Positions 54,900-63,632 of a DNA stretch of 64,000 nucleotides are shown here, piece by piece. Location: NCBI GenBank assembly GCA_017537345.1, contig JAFYKY010000005.1, positions 186,001 through 250,000 of the forward strand, given 5' to 3'. The position numbers were made by a program, and so were the translations under genes. Source of the DNA: Clostridia bacterium (GTDB taxonomy: Bacteria > Bacillota > Clostridia > Oscillospirales > CAG-382). The stretch's first letter is position 1. Every line of letters starts with the position of its first letter. The notes under the pieces are model-generated. The model had not been told where the DNA came from, did no database searches, and saw only the letters and a program-made list of their open reading frames with translations.

Positions 54900-55341
54900 A
54901 GTATACACAGAAAATCTTTGTAACGCGCCTATAAGCGAATACGCTTTTAGGCAGATGAAAAAGGTTATTAAAGAAACCGTTTCGGAGCAATACCCCAACC
55001 ACAAGTTTGAAGTGAATCTTACTGTATGCGATAACGGGTATATTCGGGATATTAATCGCGAATACCGCGGCATTGATAAAGAAACCGACGTTTTGTCCTT
55101 TCCCATGATGGATTTTGATACCCCCGAAATAACCGTTATTCTGGGAGATATAATCATCTCATACGAAAAGGCGGTTGCGCAGGCAGAGGAATACGGACAT
55201 TCCTTGAAGCGGGAGCTGTGCTTTTTGTGCTGTCACTCCGCTTTGCATCTGCTGGGATATGACCACGAAACCGAAGACGAACGCACCCAAATGGAAACAA
55301 AACAAAAAGAAATTCTTGAAAGGTTAAATATTAAAAGATGA
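54892..55341 (+). CDS. ybeY: Endoribonuclease YbeY, 16S rRNA maturation factor
   Basis: A 149-residue zinc endoribonuclease for 16S rRNA 3'-end processing and ribosome quality control. The family motif HxxxHxxGxDH is intact as HSALHLLGYDHETEDE near residues 112-127. YRGIDKETDVLSFPM is also typical. AGGAG lies 8 bases before the ATG. The stop overlaps the era start as ATGA. Confidence 0.96.
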   Translation: MLKVYTENLCNAPISEYAFRQMKKVIKETVSEQYPNHKFEVNLTVCDNGYIRDINREYRGIDKETDVLSFPMMDFDTPEITVILGDIIISYEKAVAQAEEYGHSLKRELCFLCCHSALHLLGYDHETEDERTQMETKQKEILERLNIKR

Positions 55342-56225
55342 CCAGAAGTTTATTTGTAATGATAACCGGCAAGCCCAACGCAGGTAAATCCACCCTGCTT
55401 AACGCTCTGCTGGGAGAAAAAATAGCCATAGTAAGCGCAAAACCCCAGACCACCCGTAATAATATTACCGGTATACTTACTGAAGGAGAGGACCAGATAG
55501 TATTTATCGATACTCCCGGTCTTCACCGCCCCAAAACGCTTTTGGGCGAATATATGATGAAATCCGTAGGCAACGCCTCCGAAGGAGCAGACGTTATAAT
55601 GTTTGTTACCGAAGCGGGCAAAAAGCTTACCGTAGCGGAAAGAGAAGCTCTTAGAAAGTATTCCGCAGGGGACAATCTGTTGTTTCTTATCATAAACAAG
55701 GTCGATACCTGCGATAAGGGCAGACTTGCGGAATATATCGGCGATATTGCAAACGAATATGATTTCGATTGCGTTATTCCCATTTCCGCAATGAAAAAGG
55801 ACGGAACCGATATAGTTCTCAAGGAGCTTAAAAAGCACCTTGTGGAATCTCCTCATTTCTTCCCCGATGACGTTATGACCGACCAGCCCGAAAAGCAGAT
55901 TTTCGCAGAGATAATCCGCGAAAAAGCTCTGCGCTTACTTTCCGATGAAATTCCCCACGGCGTTGCGGTAGTCATTGAAGAGCTGAAGGACGAAAACGAC
56001 GTTATCCGTGTCCGCGCGGAAATATTCTGCGAAAGAGAATCCCACAAGGGAATAATTATCGGCAAGAACGGCGAAATGCTTAAAAAGATAGGCTCTTACG
56101 CCCGCGAGGATGCGGAGGAGCTGTTCGGCGCAAAGGTTTATATGGACCTTTGGGTAAAGATAAAAGAAAACTGGCGGGACAGCCGCGCGCAGCTGAGCAA
56201 CTTCGGATACAACAATGAAGAATAA
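55338..56225 (+). CDS. era: GTPase Era
   Basis: A 295-residue ribosome-assembly GTPase that binds 16S rRNA. G1 GKPNAGKSTL, G2-region KPQTTRNNITGI, G3 DTPGLHRPK and G4 NKVD are in the N-terminal half. The C-terminal KH domain carries GIIIGKNGEMLKKIG. It overlaps ybeY by 4 and recO by 11 bases, so translation is tightly coupled. Confidence 0.97.
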   Translation: MTRSLFVMITGKPNAGKSTLLNALLGEKIAIVSAKPQTTRNNITGILTEGEDQIVFIDTPGLHRPKTLLGEYMMKSVGNASEGADVIMFVTEAGKKLTVAEREALRKYSAGDNLLFLIINKVDTCDKGRLAEYIGDIANEYDFDCVIPISAMKKDGTDIVLKELKKHLVESPHFFPDDVMTDQPEKQIFAEIIREKALRLLSDEIPHGVAVVIEELKDENDVIRVRAEIFCERESHKGIIIGKNGEMLKKIGSYAREDAEELFGAKVYMDLWVKIKENWRDSRAQLSNFGYNNEE

Positions 56226-56994
56226 CACCCAGTTTCACGTTAACGGTATCGTTATAAAGGAGCAATCCCACGGCGAGCAGGGCAAATTGCTTACGGTAAT
56301 TACCGAATACAACGGCGTGATAACGGTAAATGCAAAAAACGCCCGTAAGATCAGCGCAGGTTACTTAAAATCCACTCAGGTATTTGCATATTCGAATATG
56401 CTTTTATACAACAAAAACGGATACTATACCCTTTTGGAGGCAGAGCTTAACAACGATTTCTACTCTCTGCGGGAGGATATAGAAACCTTTGCTTTTGCAA
56501 CCTACGCCTGCGAAACGGTGGCGGCGGTCACTACCGAGGGAGAGGACGGAAAGACACTGCTTTCTTTCCTGCTCAACACCCTGTTTATATGCGGTAAAAA
56601 CGTGTTGCCCGTTTCCCAGCAAAAAGCCATATTCGAATTCCGCCTTGCGGTGCTTTGCGGATTTTTACCGGAGCTTGAATACTGCCAGTTCTGCGGCGAA
56701 CCCTTGGAGAGCATAAAAAACAAAAGCTTTGATCTTTCCGAGGGAGCAATATGCTGTACCGCCTGCACGGTTGAGGAAGGTGAAAATCCTTTGAGCTGGA
56801 AGCCTATTTCCGACGGATGCTACAAAGCCCTGCGACATATTGCTTTTGCACAGGGCGCAAAGCTGTACGCTTTTCGGACTGACGAAATCACCCTGCGTGA
56901 ACTGGGCGAGATAACAGAAAAATATCTCCTGCCCAGACTTGAAAAAAAGATAAAAAGCCTTGAGTTTTTCCACTCATTGGAAGGAAAGGTATAA
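56215..56994 (+). CDS. recO: DNA repair protein RecO
   Basis: A 259-residue mediator of RecA loading in the RecFOR pathway. An N-terminal OB fold (GIVIKEQSHGEQGKLLTVIT) is followed by a helical domain. A zinc-type cysteine set, CQFCGEP and CCTAC, lies near residues 160-185. No strong ribosome site is visible, consistent with coupling to era. The era-recO order is standard in Firmicutes. Confidence 0.95.
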   Translation: MKNNTQFHVNGIVIKEQSHGEQGKLLTVITEYNGVITVNAKNARKISAGYLKSTQVFAYSNMLLYNKNGYYTLLEAELNNDFYSLREDIETFAFATYACETVAAVTTEGEDGKTLLSFLLNTLFICGKNVLPVSQQKAIFEFRLAVLCGFLPELEYCQFCGEPLESIKNKSFDLSEGAICCTACTVEEGENPLSWKPISDGCYKALRHIAFAQGAKLYAFRTDEITLRELGEITEKYLLPRLEKKIKSLEFFHSLEGKV

Positions 56995-57000
56995 ACACAG

Positions 57001-59382
57001 ATGAAAGGTTTTACCCGAGCGGCAAAGCTGCTCGAATTTGATAAAGTGCTTTCCGCCGTTTCCGCCTCTGCGGCGACGGAGGGCGCAAAAGAAGCTTTGC
57101 TTTCCCTTACTCCCACGGACGATATCGTTATCGTCAACCGTTTGCAGGGAGAAACGCGGGACGCAAAGCAAATGATAATAAAAAAAGCCGCGCCCCCTTT
57201 CGGCAGAGCCAAGGATATTTTACCCGCGGTTGAACGGGCGGAAAAGGGCGCGTCCCTTACACCGAGAGAGCTTCTGGATATCGCTTCCCTGCTCCGCACG
57301 GTATCTGCTTTAAAAAGATACGCGGGCAACCCTGCGGAAAGCGGACATCTTGAAATATATCTGCTCTCTCTTACGGAAAATAATTTCTTGGAAAAAAAGA
57401 TTTCCTCTGCCGTAATTTCCGAGGATATGATCGCAGACGACGCTTCGGATAACCTCTACCGCATACGCCGCGACCAGAGAAAGTGCGAAAGCGCGGTAAG
57501 AGATCTGCTGGCTTCTTACACAAGCGGACAAAAATCCAAGTATCTGCAGGAAAATATCGTTACTATGCGCGGCGGCAGATACGTCGTACCAGTAAAAGCT
57601 GAATACAGAAACGAAATCAAGGGCTTGGTACACGATTCCTCCGCTTCGGGAGCTACGCTGTTTATAGAGCCTATTGCGGTACTGGAGCAAAACAACCGTC
57701 TGCGGGAATTAAAAGCGGCGGAGGAGGTCGAGATCGAAAAGATACTCAGAGATCTTTCCGACGAAACCGCCCGTTTCGGTAATCAGCTTAACCAAAACTA
57801 CCGTGCGGTGACAGATCTTGCGGTCATCTTCGCAAAGGCGGCTTATGCAATAAACGTCGATGCGTTCGAGCCGAAGCTGACAACGGATAAGCGGGAATAC
57901 GCTCTTTTGAAAGCCCGCCACCCCCTGCTTCCCAAGGAGATCGTTGTGCCCATTTCCGTAACCTTTGGAGAGGACGAAAAGACCTTGGTAATTACCGGCC
58001 CCAACACGGGCGGTAAGACGGTAACCCTTAAAACCATTGGACTTATGGCGCTTATGGCGCAAAGCGGTCTTCAGCTCCCCTGCGCGGAAGGAACCACGGT
58101 TCCCCTGTTTTCCTGCGTGCTGCCCGATATAGGCGACGAGCAGAGTATAGAGCAATCCCTTTCCACATTCTCTGCCCATATGACCAATATCGTGGATATC
58201 TTAAACAACTGCGACAGCCGTTCGCTTACTCTTTTCGATGAGCTTGGCGCAGGCACCGACCCCGTAGAGGGCGCGGCGCTGGCTATATCCATTCTTGAGG
58301 AGGTGCGGGAAAAGGGCGGACTTTGCGCCGCTACCACCCATTACAGCGAGCTTAAGATATACGCGCTTGAATCCCCTTACGTGCTTAACGCTTCCTGCGA
58401 ATTCGACGTGGAATCCCTGCGTCCCACATACCGTCTTATAACCGGTATTCCCGGTAAATCCAATGCTTTTGCCATTTCCGCAAGACTTGGTATAAAGGAA
58501 AGCATTATCGACCGTGCCAAAGCCTTTATGGCGGACGATAACAAAAAGTTTGAGGACGTTATCGCCCGATTGGAGGAATCTGAAAGCAGGCTGGAAAAGG
58601 ACCGCGTTAACGCCGAAAGAGCGAGAGCGGAAGCGGAGCGCATTCTTGCGGAGGCGAGAAGCGAAGCCAAAAAGCTTTACGACCGCGCAAGCAAGGATGC
58701 TGAAAAGGTAAAGGAAAACGCCGCAAGAATTCTGCAAAGCGCAAAATCCTCCAGCGATTACGTGCTTAACGAAATTAAGCGTATGCAGGACGAAAAGGAC
58801 AAAGCCGACGCAAAGCAGCGTCTTGAGGAAACAAGACAGCAGGTGCGTCAGGCGCTTCGTACTGCCGACGGAAAGATAGGCGCTATCAGCGAAGAGGACG
58901 TTGAGCCCGAGGAGGGCGAAGTGCCCGACAGACCCTTGGTGGCAGGGGACAGAGTTATTATCCCCCTTACCAAGCAAAGAGGCGTCGTGGTGGAGATAAA
59001 CGGTAAAAACGCTGTGATCTCCACGGGAAATGCGAGAACGAAGGTTTCTCTGGCTTCTTTGCGTCTGGACGATACACCTGCGGAAGCGCCTAAAAAGGTT
59101 AAATCCTCAGGCAGTGTTACTCCCCTTAGGGACGCAGTGCGAAACGAGATCGACCTGCGCGGCCAGAACGGCGATGACGCTTGGCTTATGGTTGACCGTT
59201 ATTTAGACAGCGCAATTCAAGCCGGCTGGCAGACCGTAACTCTCGTCCACGGAAAAGGAACGGGTGCTTTGCGCGCCGCTCTGTGGAAGGAATTAAAGCG
59301 TGATAAACGAATCGCATCCTACCGTATCGGCAGATACGGCGAAGGCGACTTGGGTGTAACCGTCTGCGAATTAAAGAAATAA
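57001..59382 (+). CDS. mutS2: Endonuclease MutS2
   Basis: A 793-residue MutS-family ATPase without the mismatch-recognition domain; it suppresses recombination or acts in ribosome collision rescue (family knowledge). Walker A GPNTGGKT lies near residue 333, followed by TLFDELGAGTDPVEGAAL. A long Ala/Glu/Arg/Lys-rich coiled coil lies at about 520-630, then a KOW-like segment, and a C-terminal Smr nuclease domain (about 716-793) with EIDLRGQNGDDAW and LVHGKGTGALR. It follows recO by 6 bases and ends the operon. Confidence 0.96.
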   Translation: MKGFTRAAKLLEFDKVLSAVSASAATEGAKEALLSLTPTDDIVIVNRLQGETRDAKQMIIKKAAPPFGRAKDILPAVERAEKGASLTPRELLDIASLLRTVSALKRYAGNPAESGHLEIYLLSLTENNFLEKKISSAVISEDMIADDASDNLYRIRRDQRKCESAVRDLLASYTSGQKSKYLQENIVTMRGGRYVVPVKAEYRNEIKGLVHDSSASGATLFIEPIAVLEQNNRLRELKAAEEVEIEKILRDLSDETARFGNQLNQNYRAVTDLAVIFAKAAYAINVDAFEPKLTTDKREYALLKARHPLLPKEIVVPISVTFGEDEKTLVITGPNTGGKTVTLKTIGLMALMAQSGLQLPCAEGTTVPLFSCVLPDIGDEQSIEQSLSTFSAHMTNIVDILNNCDSRSLTLFDELGAGTDPVEGAALAISILEEVREKGGLCAATTHYSELKIYALESPYVLNASCEFDVESLRPTYRLITGIPGKSNAFAISARLGIKESIIDRAKAFMADDNKKFEDVIARLEESESRLEKDRVNAERARAEAERILAEARSEAKKLYDRASKDAEKVKENAARILQSAKSSSDYVLNEIKRMQDEKDKADAKQRLEETRQQVRQALRTADGKIGAISEEDVEPEEGEVPDRPLVAGDRVIIPLTKQRGVVVEINGKNAVISTGNARTKVSLASLRLDDTPAEAPKKVKSSGSVTPLRDAVRNEIDLRGQNGDDAWLMVDRYLDSAIQAGWQTVTLVHGKGTGALRAALWKELKRDKRIASYRIGRYGEGDLGVTVCELKK

Positions 59383-59394
59383 ATAATGATCGTT

Positions 59395-59421
59395 AAAGCC
59401 CGCAACTGTATTGCGGGCTTT
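59395..59421 (+). terminator. Terminator of the phoH-mutS2 operon
   Basis: 11-bp stem AAAGCCCGCAA / TTGCGGGCTTT with a 5-base loop, 12 bases after the mutS2 stop. Confidence 0.8.
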
Positions 59422-59502
59422 ATGTAAAAAACGGTTATATAAATTTGTTATATATTAATTTGCCGTTTCCTTTTGTAAAATAAACTCGCAAGGAGTGATA
59501 TG

Positions 59503-60237
59503 ATGAATTACGAAAACGGAAAAGATATTTTCCCCGAAGCATTGTTAAAACAAATACAAAAATATGTTTCCGGTAAGGCAGTTTATATCCCTGCAACCGA
59601 TACTAAAAAAGGCTGGGGCGAATCCTCGGGATACAAACAATATCTTGTTGAGCGTAATCAAAACATCAGGAAAAAATTCAACGCAGGCGCCGGTATTGAA
59701 CAATTAGCTGATGAATTCTATCTTTCTTGCGAATCGATCAAAAAGATCGTTTATTCAAAAAAGGAGGAATTAATATTGAATTACAAATGCTCGTTATCTT
59801 GCGCACAAGAATTTTCAAAGCAAGGTAAGCTTGAAGAATGGGTACATACATATTTGCTTTCAGACGGCAGAAACAAGGATTTTTCCGATGGGCTAAAGCT
59901 GTTTGACAGATATTTTATAGGTCCATTAAAAATGCCCTTGTCGTTATTTACCCGATGCTGCGGTCCCGAAGAAAATATGAAATGGCGAATAAACGAGGAA
60001 TGGTTTGAAAAACACGTGTCCGACCTTATGGAAGTTATCAAACGAGAAAAAGATATGCCGCCATTGATAGTACATTTTCTTGTAGAAAACGGAAAAGACT
60101 ATTTTGAACTTAACGATGGCAACCATCGTCTTGAAGCCTACCAGAGGCTCGGTATTGAAGAATATCATGTAATTGTCTGGATAACTGAAAAACACGAATA
60201 CGAATTGTTTATGGAAAAGTATTCAAATCTTTTTTAA
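59503..60237 (+). CDS. CD3324-type HTH domain fused to a ParB-like domain
   Basis: The first 90 or so residues (MNYENGKDIFPEALLKQIQK onward) match the CD3324-type small regulator with a Mor-like helix-turn-helix (IEQLADEFYLSCESIKKIVY). The remaining 150 residues carry a ParB/sulfiredoxin-like signature DGNHRLEAYQRLGIEEYHV near the end. No stop codon separates them. A strong AAGGAGGA followed 8 bases later by an in-frame TTG sits exactly at the junction, so the second domain may also be made alone (153 aa). The second of two adjacent ATGs is chosen for spacing from AGGAG. The DNA or protein target is unknown. Confidence 0.8.
   Translation: MNYENGKDIFPEALLKQIQKYVSGKAVYIPATDTKKGWGESSGYKQYLVERNQNIRKKFNAGAGIEQLADEFYLSCESIKKIVYSKKEELILNYKCSLSCAQEFSKQGKLEEWVHTYLLSDGRNKDFSDGLKLFDRYFIGPLKMPLSLFTRCCGPEENMKWRINEEWFEKHVSDLMEVIKREKDMPPLIVHFLVENGKDYFELNDGNHRLEAYQRLGIEEYHVIVWITEKHEYELFMEKYSNLF
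59761..59778 (+). promoter_or_regulatory. Internal ribosome site and in-frame TTG at the domain junction
   Basis: AAGGAGGA (59761-59768) and TTG (59776-59778), 8 bases after AGGAGG. The TTG is codon 92 of the called frame. This is as strong as the best ribosome sites of the window. Confidence 0.6.
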
Positions 60238-60240
60238 ACA

Positions 60241-60268
60241 AAAAGCACCGATTTTTCTCGGTGCTTTT
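60241..60268. terminator. Bidirectional terminator between convergent genes
   Basis: 11-bp stem AAAAGCACCGA / TCGGTGCTTTT with a 6-base T-rich loop. It serves the HTH/ParB-like gene and the DUF2812 gene. Confidence 0.85.
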
Positions 60269-60274
60269 ATCGTA

Positions 60275-60898
60275 TTATTCAAAAATTTTCATTTCGGTTG
60301 ATATGGTTTTAATTTCCTTTTTTGAACGGCAATAGAGCTTAAAAATATATGCCGACATTATACCGCACACGGTACCTCCGATGATGAACACAAAAAACAG
60401 CGTAGCTCCGATTGGTTCTTTTACAACAATCTCGCCGAATTTTTCCGGATCGTGCACCAAGACCTTTATGGCGGCAGGAAGGACATACAACACGGAAGAA
60501 ACCGCGACAGCAAAAGCGGCAAACGTAGCAATAGCTTCACGTTTTCGGCTTATGCTCAAGCTTTTTTTAAAATCAAGTTTGCTTTGATTATCGGTTAAAA
60601 AATCAATATTTTCGGAATCCACGGGAACATTTATATAAAACAATATGCTTTTGCCCTCGTTAGATTGATGTGCTATCTCGCCGCCGCATTCCGTAACTGT
60701 TCGCACAAAAGTGGTCTGATACTCCCGCTTTACAAAGTGGAGAACTGTCTTGTATTTATTTGGCTCTGTTTTATAAAAGGTATAAAATGAAAATCTAACC
60801 GCCGCAAGTTTCCAGCCTTTTGCATTCATTTCGTTAAGATACGATACTTCTTTTTCCCGATCCACAAAAGCCTTAAACACAGTTTTTCTATCTTGCAT
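60275..60898 (-). CDS. DUF2812 domain membrane protein
   Basis: A 207-residue protein. The N-terminal 110 or so residues fit DUF2812 (FVDREKEVSYLNEMNAKGWK and YTFYKTEPNKYK). Two membrane helices follow (about 120-145 and 160-185), then a basic C-terminus. The ATG with AGGAG at 8 bases is preferred over an upstream in-frame GTG that overlaps the padR stop. DUF2812 proteins are commonly encoded next to PadR regulators and probably act as its membrane partner; the exact function is not known. Confidence 0.87.
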   Translation of the reverse strand: MQDRKTVFKAFVDREKEVSYLNEMNAKGWKLAAVRFSFYTFYKTEPNKYKTVLHFVKREYQTTFVRTVTECGGEIAHQSNEGKSILFYINVPVDSENIDFLTDNQSKLDFKKSLSISRKREAIATFAAFAVAVSSVLYVLPAAIKVLVHDPEKFGEIVVKEPIGATLFFVFIIGGTVCGIMSAYIFKLYCRSKKEIKTISTEMKIFE

Positions 60899-60900
60899 AA

Positions 60901-61218
60901 TCACATCTCCTCTCTCTTGAAGTAAAGAACAGCGTTTTGAGTCAATTCGTTCAAGCGTTTTATTTCGTTTTCTATAACCTCTGTTCCCAGTTCGGTGCGG
61001 ATATAAAGGCGCTTTGACGGGTCATCGGATCTGACTTCGGTTATATATTCTTTTTCTGTCAGCGCACTTAACGCGCCGTAAAGCGTTCCCGCCCCCATAT
61101 TGATCCTACCGTTTGTCAACGCTTTTATATTTTGCATAATAGCGTAACCGTGCAAGGGTCTGGAAAGCGAAAGCAGTATATAAAACACCGTTTCTGTTAA
61201 TGCAGGATATTTATTCAT
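60901..61218 (-). CDS. PadR family transcriptional regulator
   Basis: A 105-residue winged-helix regulator of the short PadR-s2 type. LSRPLHGYAIMQNIKALT and MGAGTLYGALSALTEKEYI are characteristic, followed by a dimerising helix at the C-terminus. GGAGG precedes the ATG. Tandem palindromes lie directly upstream between promoter and start, so it very probably represses its own padR-DUF2812 operon. Confidence 0.94.
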   Translation of the reverse strand: MNKYPALTETVFYILLSLSRPLHGYAIMQNIKALTNGRINMGAGTLYGALSALTEKEYITEVRSDDPSKRLYIRTELGTEVIENEIKRLNELTQNAVLYFKREEM

Positions 61219-61245
61219 TATCCCCGCCTCCTAAATATCGTTTGA

Positions 61246-61270
61246 CGATATATCGTAGCACGATATATCG
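61246..61270 (-). promoter_or_regulatory. Tandem palindromic operator of the PadR operon
   Basis: Two identical perfect palindromes CGATATATCG (61246-61255 and 61261-61270), centres 15 bases apart, plus an ATATCG half site at 61235-61240. They lie between the -10 and the ribosome site, a position suited to repression. Confidence 0.75.
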
Positions 61271-61279
61271 CTTGACTAC

Positions 61280-61308
61280 ACAATAACATGAGTATTTTGG
61301 TTTGTCAA
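61280..61308 (-). promoter_or_regulatory. Promoter of the PadR operon
   Basis: TTGACA (61303-61308) and TATTGT (61280-61285) on the minus strand, 17-base spacer. Confidence 0.65.
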
Positions 61309-61328
61309 TACCTTTTAATATTAAAAAT

Positions 61329-61360
61329 ACCGCCGAGGAGATTAGTTTCTCTTCGGCGGT
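61329..61360 (-). terminator. Terminator after the methyltransferase gene
   Basis: Stem ACCGCCGA-GAGA / TCTC-TCGGCGGT with a short loop. On the minus strand it is followed by ATTTTTAAT, 14 bases after the stop codon. A T-run on the plus side also exists. Confidence 0.78.
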
Positions 61361-61373
61361 GTTTTTTATGGTT

Positions 61374-62036
61374 TTATCTCTTAACGACTGCGTACATCAT
61401 AAAGGGAAAATGGTTTTCGATGGAGGTAAAGCCTTGCTCGATGATTTCAAGATCTGCATCTTTTAATTCTTTTTCAAAGGTTTGGGAGGTTACTATTCTG
61501 CAGGAGGTTTCGGCAACGAGTATCTTTTCCCCTTCGCAGACGCGTTCGCCAAGGTCAAAGGCTATGGAAATATCCGTACTGCGTTCCATTTCACCGTCAC
61601 CCATGGTGCATATAAGGGCGATGCCGTTTTCCGTAAGATGTTCTTTTATAAAGGAATAAAATGCTTTTCTATCTTCATCGGGCACAAGCATATGAATGAC
61701 TGCAACGGAATAGATAAAATCAAATTTTTTATCAAGAGTTCCGCTTACCGCATCCAGCAGGTCAAACCGATCCGCAAATTCCTTGTACTGCTCTTTGCAG
61801 TATAAAACCGCTTGGGGCGAAACGTCGGTCGCCAAAAGGTTATAGCCCTTTTCAAGCAAGGCTATGGCGTCCCTGCCCTCTCCGCATCCTATCTCCAAAA
61901 GGGTGTTTTCCTTGGAGATTCCGTATTTTTGCACTATCTCCGCAACGATCGGAGAGCTTTCATACCCCATCCATCTTAAATTTTTTTGGTGCGCCGCTTT
62001 GTAGCGTTCATCGTACGCTTCGTAATATTTTCTCAT
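61374..62036 (-). CDS. Class I SAM-dependent methyltransferase
   Basis: A 220-residue Rossmann methyltransferase. Motif I is LLEIGCGEGRDAIALLEKG with the following acidic loop LLATDVSPQAV, and motif II region is FDFIYSVAVIHML. The family includes tellurite-resistance and antibiotic-modifying enzymes, and the substrate cannot be read here. It is the last gene after an ABC exporter, 12 bases downstream of a permease, so a role in resistance or tailoring of an exported compound is possible. AAAGGA precedes the ATG. Confidence 0.86.
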   Translation of the reverse strand: MRKYYEAYDERYKAAHQKNLRWMGYESSPIVAEIVQKYGISKENTLLEIGCGEGRDAIALLEKGYNLLATDVSPQAVLYCKEQYKEFADRFDLLDAVSGTLDKKFDFIYSVAVIHMLVPDEDRKAFYSFIKEHLTENGIALICTMGDGEMERSTDISIAFDLGERVCEGEKILVAETSCRIVTSQTFEKELKDADLEIIEQGFTSIENHFPFMMYAVVKR

Positions 62037-62048
62037 TTTACTTTTCCT

Positions 62049-62825
62049 TTAACTTCCCGTGGATTTGTATTTTCTTAAACCGAATCTGAAAAACGCATAG
62101 CAGGGTACTATAAACGCAAAGCCCAGAAGGGGGAGGAGCGCATACCACACGTTTTCGCTTTTGCCGATAAGGTAAAGAAAAGGATAATACTGAAACAACG
62201 CTATGGGAACGACGAAGGTATAGAATTTTAACATTCCCTCTCCGTATACGGAAACGGGGTATTTACCGAATTCACGAGAGCCATCGGTAAAGATATTCAT
62301 AAACTCCAAGCCCTCGATGGTGAAAAAGCTGAACGCCGCGTAGAGAATGAACAGCCCCGTAAAGACGCCCACACCGCCCAGTATCATAAGCGATACCGTA
62401 ATTATCTTCAGCCCCGTCCAATTTATATCGCAGGTGATAAAAGCGTATATAAGCATTACCACCGCCTGCAAAAGCCTGCCGATACGGGAAAAATCCATAT
62501 CCGATGCAAGGACCTGAAACATCTCGTTACGGGGACGCAAAAGTATACGGTCAAGCTCACCGCTTTTGATAAGACGAGGGAATACGTCAAAGCCTCTGAA
62601 AAAGCATTCCGTTAGAGAAAAAGCCATTAACACCACGGAAAAGCATATAAGAACTTCCGAAAAAGTAAATCCCCTTACCGCATTAAAGCGGGAAAACATA
62701 AACACCATACTCAAAAACGTGGTAAAGGATATTAAAAACTGGCCTACTGCCGTCATAAAAAACGAAGCCTTATACTGCATCTGGGATTTTAAAAGCATCC
62801 CTACGTATTTAAAATATAAGCTCAT
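62049..62825 (-). CDS. ABC-2 type transporter permease (COG3694-like)
   Basis: A 258-residue, six-helix permease of the ABC-2 membrane_6 family. The helix pattern, DVFPRLIKSGELDRILLRP, is the hallmark of this family. It lies 3 bases after the paired permease gene, and the two form an export channel with the ATPase upstream. The substrate is unknown; drugs, lipids or peptides are typical. Confidence 0.88.
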   Translation of the reverse strand: MSLYFKYVGMLLKSQMQYKASFFMTAVGQFLISFTTFLSMVFMFSRFNAVRGFTFSEVLICFSVVLMAFSLTECFFRGFDVFPRLIKSGELDRILLRPRNEMFQVLASDMDFSRIGRLLQAVVMLIYAFITCDINWTGLKIITVSLMILGGVGVFTGLFILYAAFSFFTIEGLEFMNIFTDGSREFGKYPVSVYGEGMLKFYTFVVPIALFQYYPFLYLIGKSENVWYALLPLLGFAFIVPCYAFFRFGLRKYKSTGS

Positions 62826-62828
62826 ATC

Positions 62829-63632
62829 CTACCCTCCCTGCACCACGACGCGCTTTAGCGCATAGCGGAAAATAAGCTTACCTGCGCACCACAGCGCAAA
62901 TAGCCATACAGCCTGCAAGCAGATTCCTTTTAACGCTTCCACGCCGCTTAAATAACCGGTATAAATCAAAAACGACGTGTTCTGCATTGAAGCAAAAGGT
63001 AAAGCGTATATAAAGGGCTGTATGCTTTGAGGGAAAAAGGGAATGGGGATAAGTCCGCCGCTGAAAAATTCTATAACCGAGGTGGCAAGCACACGTATTC
63101 CCTTGGGTGATATGGTAAAGAACGCAGTTGCGTGTACCAGCATTGAAAATGCCACTATTACCATAAATCCCAAAAACATAGAAAGCAAGAATAGAGCAAA
63201 GGCGCCGATACTGACGGGAAGAGACATTCCGTAAGGGGACGGCAGGACTGCCGCAAAAACAAGGATTGGCAGACAGCGAAGCGCCGCTTTTGCAAGTCTT
63301 ACCGCGGTGTTTTTGGTAAACCACATATTATAGATATCTATAGGACGGCAAAGCTCGTAAGCGATACTGCCTGAAACTATGCTGTCAAATATTTCGGTAT
63401 CGAAAAACCACGCCATAAAAAGCGCCAGAAACGCCTGCTGTAACCAGATATAGGTTGAAAGGGAATCAAAAGGCATAGGAAAAAGGTTTGAGCCCTCTTC
63501 GTAAAATGCGCGGAACATAAGAATATTCATTCCGCCCCAGGCAAACTGGGTGGAAATACCCGCCCAGGCGGCGGCGCGGTACTGAAGCCCCGCTATGAAA
63601 CGGATCTTAAAGAAAGACAGGTATTTTTTCAT
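62829..63632 (-). CDS. ABC-2 type transporter permease (COG4587-like)
   Basis: A 267-residue, six-helix partner permease. The segment FDSIVSGSIAYELCRPIDIYN parallels the SGELDRILLRP region of the next gene, so both belong to the same ABC-2 subfamily. Its start overlaps the ATPase stop by 4 bases. Ribosome site is weak (coupled). Confidence 0.88.
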   Translation of the reverse strand: MKKYLSFFKIRFIAGLQYRAAAWAGISTQFAWGGMNILMFRAFYEEGSNLFPMPFDSLSTYIWLQQAFLALFMAWFFDTEIFDSIVSGSIAYELCRPIDIYNMWFTKNTAVRLAKAALRCLPILVFAAVLPSPYGMSLPVSIGAFALFLLSMFLGFMVIVAFSMLVHATAFFTISPKGIRVLATSVIEFFSGGLIPIPFFPQSIQPFIYALPFASMQNTSFLIYTGYLSGVEALKGICLQAVWLFALWCAGKLIFRYALKRVVVQGG

